The translations under genes and the position numbers were made by a program. A stretch of 64,000 nt of DNA, taken from the NCBI RefSeq assembly GCF_041690465.1, contig NZ_JAWLHG010000003.1:1-64000 (forward strand). The letters run 5' to 3'. This DNA comes from Falsiroseomonas sp041690465. Its GTDB lineage: Bacteria > Pseudomonadota > Alphaproteobacteria > Acetobacterales > Acetobacteraceae. Positions 50,234 through 59,891 of the stretch are shown piece by piece (the stretch's first letter is position 1; each line of letters opens with the position of its first letter). The notes beneath the pieces were generated by a model that ran no database searches, had not been told where the DNA came from, and saw only the letters and a program-made list of their open reading frames with translations.

Positions 50234-52283
50234 GGAAGCGCACGACAACGCACGCCCCTGGCCCGATGGTGAGCTCGCCGCGCAACTGCCGCGCCATGGC
50301 CAGCGCCACCCGCATGCCGAGCCCGGTCGAGCGGGCGGGGTCGAAGCCATCCGGGAAGCCCTCGCCCTGGTCCTCCACCTCGATCACCGCCTGCTCGCCC
50401 CCTGGTCCGTCCCCGGGTCCGCCCTCTGGCGCGCCGTCCAGGCGCAGCCGCAGCACCACCGTGCCCCGGCCGTATTTCAGCGCGTTGGTCACCAGCTCCG
50501 TCACCAGCAGGCCGAGCGCGGCCATCCGCTCCGGCGGCAGCCTGACACCCGGCACCGCTTCCAGCACCAGTTGCCGGCCGGAGGAGGCGACCGACTGGCG
50601 CAACTCCTCGAGCAGCCCCGCCAGGTGCTCCGCCGCATCCTGGACCGGCCCCACCCCACCCTCGTAAAGGCGGCGATGCACCGCGGCGATGGACAGGATC
50701 CGCGCCGCCGCGTCGCGCAGCCGCGCGGCCAGATCGGGCGCGGCGTCGCGGGCCTGCAGCAGCAGCAGCCCCTGGACCAGCTGCAGGCTGTTCTTCACGC
50801 GGTGGTGGATTTCCGCCACGAGCAGGTCCTTCTGCGACAGCAGGCTCTCCCGTTCCTCCTCCAGCGTGCGCCGCTCGGTGATGTCGAGGTTGGCGCCGAG
50901 TATCCGCCGCGGCGCACCGTCCGGCCCGCGCTCGAGAACGCCCTGGGCGCGGATCCAGCGCACCGCGCCATCGCCACGGCGGATACGGAACTCGGCCTGG
51001 TAGATGCCGCTGCGCTGCGCCTCTGCCGTGGCGGCGTCGAGCCGCCAGCGGTCCTCCTCCAGCACCAGGGCGGCGAAGGTGGTCCTGCTGACCAGGCCTG
51101 TGCCATCCGGCTCCAGGCCGAACAGGCGATGACAGCCGTCCGACCATCGAAGCATGTCGGAAACCATGTCGCGTTCCCACACGCCCATCACGGCGGCGCG
51201 CTGGGTCTGCTCCAGCCAGGTCTTGCGGTCGCGCAGCGCCGCCTCGCTCTCCGCCCGCGCCTGGTCGGATGCCGCAAGAGCATCCCGCAACCCTTCCACC
51301 TCGGCCAGCCTCGGACCCGCGGCGCCGGAGGACAGGCTGGCAAGCGCCTGGCGCAGCCGGAGAGACAGCAGCAGCGCCAACACCATCCCCAACCCGGCCA
51401 CCGGCGCCGCGAAGGCCGCGAGCCATGCCAGGGCGGCGTTGCGCGTGCGCACGAACACCGCCTCCGGCAGGGCCATTGCGACGGCGTAGCCGGAGACCGG
51501 CGCACGGGCGAAGGCGATGGTTCCGCGCTCGCCCTCCAGCATCGTCACCCGCTCCACGATCCCGCCATTGGCAGTTGCCAATGCCTCGCCCAGCGGCGCC
51601 GGCGGGGCCAGCCCGACCGCCTCGTCGGCCCGGCGGCTGCGCGCGACGATGGTTCCGTCGCGGTCGTGCACCGAGGCGATCGCCCCCTCGGGCAGGTGCT
51701 GGCGGGTGAGCGCATCGGCAAGCGTGTCGCGTTGCAGCGCGATCCAGATCGCGAAGCGCGGCGGGCCGCCTTCGCGCCGCGCCACGGGATGCACGACCGC
51801 CACCACCGGCGCCCCGGTGGAAGGGCTGCGGAACAGGTTGCTGATCGTGGTGGCCCCTTCGGTGAACACCGCCGCCAGTCCGGCGGGCATCGGCTCACTC
51901 TGGGCGAGGCGGCCGTGGACGCTGTTGGCGATCTTGCGTCCGGGCGCCTCGGCCATCCCCATCGCCAACCCGGCCGTTTCGCCACCGAGCCGGCGCGCGG
52001 CCGCCAGGAAGACCTCGACATCGCCCTCCGCCAGCCGCGGATCCGCGGCAACGCCGCGCAGCAGCGCCTCGGTGCGGGCGAATTCCTGGTCCACCAGCAG
52101 CGCCAGGGCACGCACGGTGCCGAGCATCTGCTCCGCCACCCGCGCCTGCGCCGCCGCATGGGCCTGCCAGGTGGCGATCCCGGCGAGCAGGAACAGCCCA
52201 CCCGTCAGCAGCCCCACCAGCAGCAGAAGCCGCAACCGCAAGCTGGGTGCGCGGCCCTCCGCGCGTCGGGGCGTGATGTGCAT
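50184..52283 (-). CDS. Membrane sensor histidine kinase (PAS, HisKA_2)
   Basis: A 699-residue sensor kinase. A membrane helix at about 15-40, an extracytoplasmic domain (about 40-265, Cache-like), a second membrane helix near 280-308, a coiled linker, a PAS domain (about 365-470, ending GANLDITERRTLEEE), a HisKA_2 phosphoacceptor helix near 487-510 (EIHHRVKNSLQLVQGLLLLQ) and an HATPase domain with TELVTNALKYG and DQGEGFPDGF. No response regulator gene is adjacent. The ATG at 52283 is preferred over an upstream TTG at 52346. Many alphaproteobacterial HisKA_2 kinases feed the PhyR general stress response; that is only a family possibility here. Confidence 0.88.
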   Translation of the reverse strand: MHITPRRAEGRAPSLRLRLLLLVGLLTGGLFLLAGIATWQAHAAAQARVAEQMLGTVRALALLVDQEFARTEALLRGVAADPRLAEGDVEVFLAAARRLGGETAGLAMGMAEAPGRKIANSVHGRLAQSEPMPAGLAAVFTEGATTISNLFRSPSTGAPVVAVVHPVARREGGPPRFAIWIALQRDTLADALTRQHLPEGAIASVHDRDGTIVARSRRADEAVGLAPPAPLGEALATANGGIVERVTMLEGERGTIAFARAPVSGYAVAMALPEAVFVRTRNAALAWLAAFAAPVAGLGMVLALLLSLRLRQALASLSSGAAGPRLAEVEGLRDALAASDQARAESEAALRDRKTWLEQTQRAAVMGVWERDMVSDMLRWSDGCHRLFGLEPDGTGLVSRTTFAALVLEEDRWRLDAATAEAQRSGIYQAEFRIRRGDGAVRWIRAQGVLERGPDGAPRRILGANLDITERRTLEEERESLLSQKDLLVAEIHHRVKNSLQLVQGLLLLQARDAAPDLAARLRDAAARILSIAAVHRRLYEGGVGPVQDAAEHLAGLLEELRQSVASSGRQLVLEAVPGVRLPPERMAALGLLVTELVTNALKYGRGTVVLRLRLDGAPEGGPGDGPGGEQAVIEVEDQGEGFPDGFDPARSTGLGMRVALAMARQLRGELTIGPGACVVVRFPIRPPSPSHAGPAANK

Positions 52284-52397
52284 TGCGGTGAGAATACGGT
52301 TCCCTTTCCGCGTCTCGGCACAACAAGAAGTTACGAATTTTCGCAAAAAGTCCAGACGAAGTTGAGCGAGCGAGCCGGAAAGGACGCAAACGGCGCG

Positions 52398-53378
52398 TCA
52401 ATCGTTGAGCCGCACGCCAGTGAGTTGAACCATCTCCGCCCAGCGCACCGTCTCGTTGCGCTGGAACGCCGCGAAGGCAGCGGGCGGCAGCGGGTCCAGC
52501 GTGAAGCCCGCAGCGGCCAGGCGGCGCTGCACCGCTTCGTCCGACAGCGCGCCGATGAAGGCGGCTGCCAGCCGCTCCGTGGTCGCCGGCGGCATCCCGG
52601 CTGGGCCGAACACGCCGAACCACGCATCCACCGCCATGTAGGGCACGCCGGCCTCGGCCGTGGTGGGGATGTCCGGGAAGGCGGCCAGCCGCCGCGGCGC
52701 ACCGACCGAAAGCGCGCGCAGCCGCCCGTCGCGGATCAGGTTCGCCACTGTGGGGAAGGTGGAGACGTAGAAATCCACCACCCCCGCCACCGTGTCGGTC
52801 GCCGCCGGTGCCGCCCCGCGATACGGCACATGCGTCGCATCCATCCCCGACCGCCGCACGAAGGTCTCAGCGATCACATGGCTGGCCGAGCCGGCCTGGG
52901 AGGATGCGTAGCTGACGCGCCCGCCGTTGCGGCCCATCGCCTGCAGTTCCGCCATGCTGCGCGCGCGCGAATTCGCCGGCACCACCGTCGCGTGGTGCAC
53001 CGTGCCGAGCTTGGCCACCGGCGTGAACCCGTCCACCACATGGAAGGGCAGCCGCGCCATCATCGCCTGGTTGGAGGCATGGGTCTGGTTGTGGCCGATC
53101 ATGATGGTCAGCCCGTCCGGCGCGGCGCGGTGCGTCGCCTCGGCGCCGATCACCCCGCCGCCGCCGGCACGGTTGTCCACCACCACCGGCTGGCCGAGCG
53201 TGGCGGCCGCCTTCTCCCCGGTGACGCGGGCGAGGATGTCGGTCGGGCCGCCGGGCGGCGCCGGGACGATCAGCCGGATCGGGCGGTCGCCGCCCTGGGC
53301 GAGGCCCGGCCGCGACAGCGCGGCGAGGCCGAGGGGCAGCGCGGCAAGCCCGAGCGTCCGGCGGCGTGTGGTCCACAT
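52398..53378 (-). CDS. Tripartite tricarboxylate transporter binding protein (TctC/Bug)
   Basis: A 326-residue periplasmic receptor of the Bug family. An Arg-rich Tat-like signal (TTRRRTLGLAALPLGLAAL) precedes the mature start. Motifs are RLIVPAPPGGPTDILAR, VVDNRAGGGGVIGAE and a C-terminal DAWFGVFGPAGMP. No tctA or tctB lies nearby, so it is an orphan, as is common where this family is expanded. Ligand unknown, probably a carboxylate. Confidence 0.92.
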   Translation of the reverse strand: MWTTRRRTLGLAALPLGLAALSRPGLAQGGDRPIRLIVPAPPGGPTDILARVTGEKAAATLGQPVVVDNRAGGGGVIGAEATHRAAPDGLTIMIGHNQTHASNQAMMARLPFHVVDGFTPVAKLGTVHHATVVPANSRARSMAELQAMGRNGGRVSYASSQAGSASHVIAETFVRRSGMDATHVPYRGAAPAATDTVAGVVDFYVSTFPTVANLIRDGRLRALSVGAPRRLAAFPDIPTTAEAGVPYMAVDAWFGVFGPAGMPPATTERLAAAFIGALSDEAVQRRLAAAGFTLDPLPPAAFAAFQRNETVRWAEMVQLTGVRLND

Positions 53379-53521
53379 GGCGGTTGTCCTCCCGAGATGC
53401 ATCGCCGTCTCGCAATGCCGGCGCGGCCGGTCAAGTCCGCGTCAGATTACAACCAATCGTTGCGTCGGGCCGGCGCGATTCGGCAATCTTAGGTCGTTAC
53501 CGGCCCAGGAGGGGCACGCCG

Positions 53522-53695
53522 ATGACGGAGGCCTCCAACAACCTAGCCGAGCGGCCGCAGGACGCCGAGCGTGACACCGCGCCGGAGCCCGCAACCCCGC
53601 GGGCACTCTGGCCCACCTTCATGCGCCGCACCCTCGCCGAGGAGTCGCTGCGCCCCCTGATGCGCCCGGAGCCGCCCCGCAGGCCGCGGGAGTAA
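53522..53695 (+). CDS. Small hypothetical protein (57 aa)
   Basis: A 57-residue ORF with an exceptionally good ribosome-binding site, AGGAGGGG ending 7 nt before its ATG. The protein is charged and proline-rich (PRALWPTFMRRTLAEESLRP) with no membrane segment. A possible promoter (TTGCGT, 18 bp, CAATCT) lies about 45 bp upstream in the gap to tctC. It converges with the AsmA-like gene, 8 bp away. I do not recognise it; expression is likely from the start signals. Confidence 0.6.
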   Translation: MTEASNNLAERPQDAERDTAPEPATPRALWPTFMRRTLAEESLRPLMRPEPPRRPRE

Positions 53696-53703
53696 TCGGC
53701 CCG

Positions 53704-56700
53704 TTACGGCGCCGGCTGCTGGCCGATGCCGAACAGGCCGCGCAGGAAGCCCGGCGTCAGCGCCGCGAGCGGGTTCACGCTCACCTGCGGATCGTCGAGC
53801 GGCCCCTGCACGCGGAAGGTGGCGGCGAAGACGCCGCCGCCCGCCTCGGGCGAGAACAGCCGCCCGAGGATCGGAATGTTCCCGAGCAGGGAATTGAAGA
53901 TGTAGGCGGGCACGATCGTCCCCTCCATCGCCAGCCGCCGCCTCCGCCGGTCCAGCGTGCCCTTCGCCGTCAGGCCGAGCGAGGCGGAGAAGGCGCGCGC
54001 ATCCTCCAGCGCCAGCGTGTCCGGCGTCAGGGCGAAGGGCGCGACCATGCGCGCGAAGTTCAGGCCCGGCCCGGACAGGGCCTCCAGCAGCCCGTAGAGC
54101 GTCATCGCCTGCAGCAGTTTCCCGAGCGCCGGCGCGTTGCGCACCGCGAAATCATCCATCTCGGCGTTGCCGAGTAGTGGCGCGCCAGGTCCATTATGGG
54201 TGTAGCGCGCCGCCACGCTCAGCCGGCCGCCTTCCAGGTGTTGCAGCACGTCGAAGGCGGCCAGCAGCGCACCGGCATCATCCGCGGTCAGCTGCAGCGC
54301 GCGGCCGGTGCCATCCGGCGTGATGCTGGCCCGGAAGGGACCGCGCGGGCCGGCGCGCCCGGCCACCTGCCCCTGCCGCACCACGCCCCGCCCATCCACC
54401 AGCACCTGCGCCTCCACCGAGCCCAGCTCGCGCCCGGGGCCGAGCAGCACGCGCTCGAACCGGCCATCGAGCGCGAGCGCCGGGCCGGGCTCGGCGGCGG
54501 GCGCGCCGGCCGGTGCGTCGTCCCCGAAGGCGCCCCGCAGGTCGAGCGCGGCGCCGCGCAGCGTCACCTGCCAGGGTGCGCCCGGCTGCCCCGGCGGGCG
54601 GGCCTCGCCGGCAAAGCGGCTGGCCTCGATGCGGCCCTCGTTGATTGTCACGCGGGTGAGCCGCGTCCCGCGGCCGAAGGCAGCATTGCCGCGCAGCAGC
54701 AGCGACGGCGCCTCGATGCGGAAGCTCTCGATGGCTTCCAGGTTCTCGCCCGAGAGGCGCAGCAGCGCATCGGCGCCGGCATTCTGGCCGGGCGGCTTGG
54801 CCCAGCCCAGCGGCTCGACCGCCAGCGCCGCCTCGCGCAGATCGGCGCGGACGGCGACGCGGCCGGCGCCGTTGCGGCGCCGTTCGGTCCGCACGTCGAG
54901 CCCGACCGGGCCGCGCACCAGCTCCTCGCTCGCCAAGCCGAGCGCGGCGAGTTGCGCGGCGGTGGGGCGTGCCACCACCGTTTCGCGCATCACCACCTGC
55001 GTCGCCGGCCCGGAGCGGAAATCCATCTCCACGCCCAGCCGCGCCGGGATCTCAGCCAGCGTCGCCGTGCCGGTCACCCGCAGCCCTTCGGTATCCACCG
55101 TGAGGTCGAACACCCCGCGCTCCAGCGGGCGGTCCAGCAGGATGTCGGCCAGCCGCACCTGGCGCAGCTGCGCCTGCGCGGCGACGCGGATCTGCTCCAC
55201 CTGCAGCTCGTTGAGCAGCGGGAAGCCGAGGGTCACCGTGCCTTCCAGCACCCCGCGCGGGTCGCGCAGCGGCAGCGGCCGTCGTTCGAACAGGCGCAGC
55301 CGTGGATGTTGCAGCACGGCGAGGATGTCGGGCACCGGGCCCGCGATCCCGATCCGCATCTCGGTCGTCGCCAGATCGCCGGGGGGGAAGAGGAAGCGCA
55401 GCGTCGCGTCGCGCGCCTGCACCGCCTGGCCCTGCTGCCGTGCCGAGGCCACGCGGACCTCGACCTCCGACAATCCGAAGCCGATCGTGCCGGTGACGGC
55501 CTCGACGGGCGGGATCGGCCGCAGCCAGTGCACCGTGGCGTCCGCCACCTCGAGGCTGCCTTCCGCCGCGGTCAGCTCCAGGCCGGACAGATCCGGCCCG
55601 GCCTCGGCCGCCAGCCGCCAGCTGCCGTTGCGCACGGTTCCGGCGGTGATGTTGGGCAGGATCCAGGCGCGCGGGCCGGCGGCGACGTCCTCCGGCCACC
55701 AGCGATGCAGCTCTGCGATCGGCGCGGCGTCGAGCGTGAAGGCCGTCTCGGCCCGCCAGCGTTCGCCCTCGCGCCGCGCGGTGGCGCGGGCGTTGAGCGT
55801 CGGCGTGCCCGGCCCGGCCAGCCGCAGCACGGCGCCTTGCAGGCTCAGCCCCTGCTCCGGCCGCCAGGCGAGGCGGCCCTCCACCCCGGCGAGCGGCACG
55901 CGCCGCCCCTCGCCGAGGTCGAGCGCGCCGGCGCCCGCCGCCAGCGTCATGGCCGCCTCGCGCATCGCGCCATCGGCGCCGAGCCGGGCCGACAGCGCCA
56001 CCTGTGCCGGCGCGTCGAGATGCGCGAGCGGTGCGAGCGGCGGGGCGAGGGTGGCCAGCGCGGCGGGCCGCAGCGAGGGCAGCAGCAGCCGGAACGCGAT
56101 CTCCGCCGGGCTGCCGCTGGCCTCCGCGGTGCCGGAGACCGGGACCCGCGCCGCACCGAGCCGCAGCATCGCCGCGCCGCTCCCGGCCAGCCCGCCCTCC
56201 CGCAGCCGCCGCAGCTCGATGTCCGCCGCGTCCAGCGCCCAGGTGGCGCCGAGCACCGCATCCTCCACGGTCACCCGCGCGCCGGTCACGCCGAGCCAGG
56301 TGAGCGCCGAGAACGGCGTGTCGTCCGAGGGCGGGCGCATCATCTCCGCCAGCAGCGCATCGAGCGCGGTGGCCCCGCCCGGCGCGGCGGGTGAGGATGC
56401 GGCCTCGTCGCCGCCCAGCAACAGGGAGAGACCCCCATCCGCCGCCCGGCGCAGCCGCAGCACGGGGTTGCGCAGCTCCAGCCGGCTCGGCGCCAGCTCG
56501 CCGCGCAGCAGCCAGGGGATGGCCAGACTCACCGAGGCGTCCGGCAGCTCCGCCTGCATGGTGCCGTCGCGGTCGAGCAGCCGGACGGCGGAAACCCGCA
56601 GGTCGAGCGGCGTCAGCCCGCCGCCCAGCCAGCCCTCCCAGCCGATCGAGACCTGCCCGATCTCCAGCCGCGTCTCCGCCGCCGGCGTGTTCACCTGTTC

Positions 56701-56856
56701 CTCGATGATCCGCGCCAGGGCGGTGAGCTCAATCGGGCCCTGCGCCAGCCGCCCGCCGAGCACCGCGAGGCCCAGCAGCGCCAGCATCGCGGCGCCGAGC
56801 GCGAGATGGGCCAGCCGGTGCGCGCGCCGCGCCACTTGACCGGCGGCCTGCCTCAC
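53704..56856 (-). CDS. AsmA-like/DUF3971 envelope protein
   Basis: A 1050-residue protein with one N-terminal membrane helix (about 8-35, HLALGAAMLALLGLAVLGG) and a very long beta-rich periplasmic part. The C-terminus resembles AsmA_C/YhdP-type sequences (TAKGTLDRRRRRLAMEGTIV, NSLLGNIPILGRLF). Such proteins are thought to form bridges for phospholipid transport to the outer membrane. The GTG start at 56856 follows GGAGGG; a longer frame overlaps glnE. Its start is 17 bp from that of divergent glnE. Confidence 0.85.
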   Translation of the reverse strand: MRQAAGQVARRAHRLAHLALGAAMLALLGLAVLGGRLAQGPIELTALARIIEEQVNTPAAETRLEIGQVSIGWEGWLGGGLTPLDLRVSAVRLLDRDGTMQAELPDASVSLAIPWLLRGELAPSRLELRNPVLRLRRAADGGLSLLLGGDEAASSPAAPGGATALDALLAEMMRPPSDDTPFSALTWLGVTGARVTVEDAVLGATWALDAADIELRRLREGGLAGSGAAMLRLGAARVPVSGTAEASGSPAEIAFRLLLPSLRPAALATLAPPLAPLAHLDAPAQVALSARLGADGAMREAAMTLAAGAGALDLGEGRRVPLAGVEGRLAWRPEQGLSLQGAVLRLAGPGTPTLNARATARREGERWRAETAFTLDAAPIAELHRWWPEDVAAGPRAWILPNITAGTVRNGSWRLAAEAGPDLSGLELTAAEGSLEVADATVHWLRPIPPVEAVTGTIGFGLSEVEVRVASARQQGQAVQARDATLRFLFPPGDLATTEMRIGIAGPVPDILAVLQHPRLRLFERRPLPLRDPRGVLEGTVTLGFPLLNELQVEQIRVAAQAQLRQVRLADILLDRPLERGVFDLTVDTEGLRVTGTATLAEIPARLGVEMDFRSGPATQVVMRETVVARPTAAQLAALGLASEELVRGPVGLDVRTERRRNGAGRVAVRADLREAALAVEPLGWAKPPGQNAGADALLRLSGENLEAIESFRIEAPSLLLRGNAAFGRGTRLTRVTINEGRIEASRFAGEARPPGQPGAPWQVTLRGAALDLRGAFGDDAPAGAPAAEPGPALALDGRFERVLLGPGRELGSVEAQVLVDGRGVVRQGQVAGRAGPRGPFRASITPDGTGRALQLTADDAGALLAAFDVLQHLEGGRLSVAARYTHNGPGAPLLGNAEMDDFAVRNAPALGKLLQAMTLYGLLEALSGPGLNFARMVAPFALTPDTLALEDARAFSASLGLTAKGTLDRRRRRLAMEGTIVPAYIFNSLLGNIPILGRLFSPEAGGGVFAATFRVQGPLDDPQVSVNPLAALTPGFLRGLFGIGQQPAP

Positions 56857-56873
56857 CGCTTCCCTCCAAGGGC

Positions 56874-59800
56874 ATGCCGAAGACCAGAGAGGCGGCCGCT
56901 GTCGCGCCGGCCCGCACCGCCGCCCCGCTCTCCGCCGCACGGCTGCCGCGCGCCTTCGACGCGGCCGGCGCCGAGCTGCTCGCCCAGCGCTTCACCGAGC
57001 GCGGCGCGGCGGAGCGCGCCTTCGCCACAGCGCCCGCGGGCGCGGCGCTGCTCGCGGCGCTGGGCGGCCACTCGCCCTATCTGGCCGACCTCGCCGTGAA
57101 GGAATCGAGCACGCTGCTGCGGCTGATCGAGCGCGGGCCGGATGCCGCCTTCGCGCTGGCCCTCGATCCCCTCGGCCGCGCCGATCCCGATGCCGGGCGG
57201 GCGCAGGTCGCCGCCCTGCTGCGCCAGGCGAAACGCCAGGCGGCGCTGATCGCCGCCGCTGCCGATCTCGCCGCGCTCTGGCCGCTCGACCGCGTCACCG
57301 GTGCGCTTTCGGACCTCGCGGATGGCTGCACCGACTATGCCTGCGCGCATCTGCTGCGGGAGGCACAGGCGCGCGGCGACCTGAAGCTGGCAGGCGGCGG
57401 GGCGAAGTTCGATCCTCGCGCCACCGGCCGCGGCTCCGGCCTGGTGGTGCTCGGGATGGGCAAGCTCGGCGGGCGCGAGCTCAACTATTCGTCGGATATC
57501 GACCTCATGGTTCTCTTCGACCCCGGTGCGGCAGCCTACGACGCCGACCGGGCGGGCGCCATCTACGTCCGTCTCGCTCGCGATCTGGTCAGGCTGCTGG
57601 AGGACCGGACGGAGGATGGCTACGTCTTCCGCACCGATCTCCGCCTGCGGCCCGACCCGGCGGCGACGCCGCTGGCGGTCAGCCTGCCGGCGGCGATCAC
57701 CTACTACGAGAGCATGGGGCAGAACTGGGAACGCGCAGCGATGATCAAGGCGCGGCCGGTGGCCGGCGACCGCGCGCTGGGCGATGCCTTCCTGCGCGAG
57801 ATCCGCCCCTTCGTCTGGCGCCGCCACCTGGACTTCGCCGCAGTGGCCGACATCCACTCGATCAAGCGCCAGATCCACGCCCACAAGTCGCACCAGGGCG
57901 CGCATGCCGAGGTGCAGGTGGCGGGCCACGACGTGAAGCTCGGCCGCGGCGGCATCCGGGAAATCGAGTTCTCCACCCAGATCCTGCAGCTGATCTGGGG
58001 CGGGCGCGATCCGGCGCTGCGCGACCCGACCACGCTCGGCGCGCTGGCGGCGCTGGCGGCGGCAGGCCGGATCGAGCGGCGCAGCGCCGCCGACCTCGCC
58101 GACGCCTATGTCTTCCTGCGCAATGTCGAGCACCGGCTGCAGATGGTCGCCGACCGGCAGACCCATCGCCTGCCGGAGGATGTGGAGGGGTTGTCGCGAA
58201 TTGCCTCCTTCCTCGGCTTCGCGGATGTGGAGGGCTTCTCGGCGGCGCTGATGGGCCATCTGCAGCGTGTCGAGCGCTGCTATGCCGGGCTGTTCGAGGC
58301 AGCACCCGACCTCGGCGCCGGCGATGGCGTGTCGGGCGACCTGGTCTTCACCGGCGTCGAGGACGACGCGGCGACGATCGCGACGCTGCGGCGGATGGGC
58401 TACCAGAACCCCTCCGCGGTCGCCGGCGTGGTGCGCGGCTGGCACCATGGCCGCACCCGCGCCACCCGCAGCGAACGCGCGCGCGAGCTGCTGACCGAGA
58501 TCATGCCCGCCCTCCTCGCCGCCTTCGGCCGCCAGCCGCAGCCGGACCAGGCGCTGCTGCGGCTGGACGCCGCCTTCGCGCGGATGCAGGCCGGCGTGCA
58601 GACGCTGAGCCTGATGCGGCGCAACCCGGCACTGATGGACCGGCTGGCCTTCGTGCTCGGCGCGGCGCCGGCGCTGGCGGACCATGTGGCGCGCGACGCG
58701 GCGGCGCTGGATGCGCTTCTGTCCGGCACGCTCGCCGCCGGCACCGACGCCACCGCCGCGCTGCCCGCCCTGGTGAAGGAGGCGCGCTACCTCGAGGAAG
58801 CGCTGGACGCCACCCGCCGCGTGGTGACGGAGCGCCGCTTCGAGATCGACGCCGCGGCGCTGGAAGGACGGCTGGATGCGGATGCCGCCGGCGCCGCGCG
58901 CAGCGCGCTGGCCGATGCCGCGATCGCCGCGCTGTTGCCGCGCGTCGCGCAGGATTTCGCGCAGCGCCACGGCAAGGTCGCCGGCGGCGCGATGGGCGTG
59001 GTGGCGCTCGGCAAGCTGGGCGGGCGGGACATGCTGCCGGCCTCCGACCTCGACCTGATCCTGATCTACGACCATGCCGCGGAGGCGGCGGAAAGCCGCG
59101 GCGGCGCGAAGCCGCTGGCGCCGAGCCAATACTACGCCCGCCTGGCCAACCAGCTGGTCGCGGCGCTCACCGCGCCGGGGCCGGAGGGCAAGCTGTTCGA
59201 CGTGGACATGCGGCTGCGTCCCTCCGGCTCGAAGGGGCCGGTGGCGGTCTCGCTGGCGGGCTTCGCCCGCTACCATGCCGAGAGCGCCTGGACCTGGGAG
59301 CGCATGGCGCTGACCCGTGCCCGCTTCGTCGCCGGGCCGGCCGGGCTGAAGCGCAAGGTGGAGGCGGCGATCCGTGCCACGCAGACGCGCCCGGCGGATC
59401 CGGCACAGGTCCTGGCCGATGCCGCTTCCATGCGCGCGCGCATGTTGCGCGAGCTGCCGCTCGATGGGCCGTGGGACGTGAAGCTGATGCCGGGCGGCCT
59501 GGTGGAGGCGGAGTTCGTCGCCCAGGCGCTGCAGGTGGCGCATGCCTGCCGCGTGCCGGCGGTGCTCTCGCCCACCACGCGCATCGCGCTGGCGGCGCTG
59601 GCGAAGGCGCGGCTGCTGACGCCAGGGGAGGCGGATGCGCTCATCGCGGCCGAACGCCTGTGGCGGGCGGTGGTGGCGCATCTGCGCATGACGGTCGGCC
59701 GCTGGCGGGAGGAGGCGCTGCCCGAGCCGGTGGCGGCGGCACTGCTCAACGCGGTGGCGCCGTTGCTGCCACGCCCGGCGGTTGACCAATCCGACCTGCG

Positions 59801-59876
59801 CGCACAGATGCGCGAGGTTGCGGAGGCGGTGCGGGCGATCTTCGTCCGCCGTGTCGGGCCGCTGGACCAGGGATGA
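56874..59876 (+). CDS. glnE: Bifunctional glutamine synthetase adenylyltransferase/deadenylylase
   Basis: GlnE adenylylates and deadenylylates glutamine synthetase in response to PII and glutamine. The 1000 residues contain two nucleotidyltransferase domains: GMGKLGGRELNYSSDIDL at about 194-211 (deadenylylase) and ALGKLGGRDMLPASDLDL near 708-728 (adenylyltransferase). The length matches the family. It diverges from the AsmA-like gene and is followed by the peroxiredoxin gene after 15 bp. Confidence 0.96.
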   Translation: MPKTREAAAVAPARTAAPLSAARLPRAFDAAGAELLAQRFTERGAAERAFATAPAGAALLAALGGHSPYLADLAVKESSTLLRLIERGPDAAFALALDPLGRADPDAGRAQVAALLRQAKRQAALIAAAADLAALWPLDRVTGALSDLADGCTDYACAHLLREAQARGDLKLAGGGAKFDPRATGRGSGLVVLGMGKLGGRELNYSSDIDLMVLFDPGAAAYDADRAGAIYVRLARDLVRLLEDRTEDGYVFRTDLRLRPDPAATPLAVSLPAAITYYESMGQNWERAAMIKARPVAGDRALGDAFLREIRPFVWRRHLDFAAVADIHSIKRQIHAHKSHQGAHAEVQVAGHDVKLGRGGIREIEFSTQILQLIWGGRDPALRDPTTLGALAALAAAGRIERRSAADLADAYVFLRNVEHRLQMVADRQTHRLPEDVEGLSRIASFLGFADVEGFSAALMGHLQRVERCYAGLFEAAPDLGAGDGVSGDLVFTGVEDDAATIATLRRMGYQNPSAVAGVVRGWHHGRTRATRSERARELLTEIMPALLAAFGRQPQPDQALLRLDAAFARMQAGVQTLSLMRRNPALMDRLAFVLGAAPALADHVARDAAALDALLSGTLAAGTDATAALPALVKEARYLEEALDATRRVVTERRFEIDAAALEGRLDADAAGAARSALADAAIAALLPRVAQDFAQRHGKVAGGAMGVVALGKLGGRDMLPASDLDLILIYDHAAEAAESRGGAKPLAPSQYYARLANQLVAALTAPGPEGKLFDVDMRLRPSGSKGPVAVSLAGFARYHAESAWTWERMALTRARFVAGPAGLKRKVEAAIRATQTRPADPAQVLADAASMRARMLRELPLDGPWDVKLMPGGLVEAEFVAQALQVAHACRVPAVLSPTTRIALAALAKARLLTPGEADALIAAERLWRAVVAHLRMTVGRWREEALPEPVAAALLNAVAPLLPRPAVDQSDLRAQMREVAEAVRAIFVRRVGPLDQG

Positions 59877-59891
59877 CGGGGGATTTCCGGG

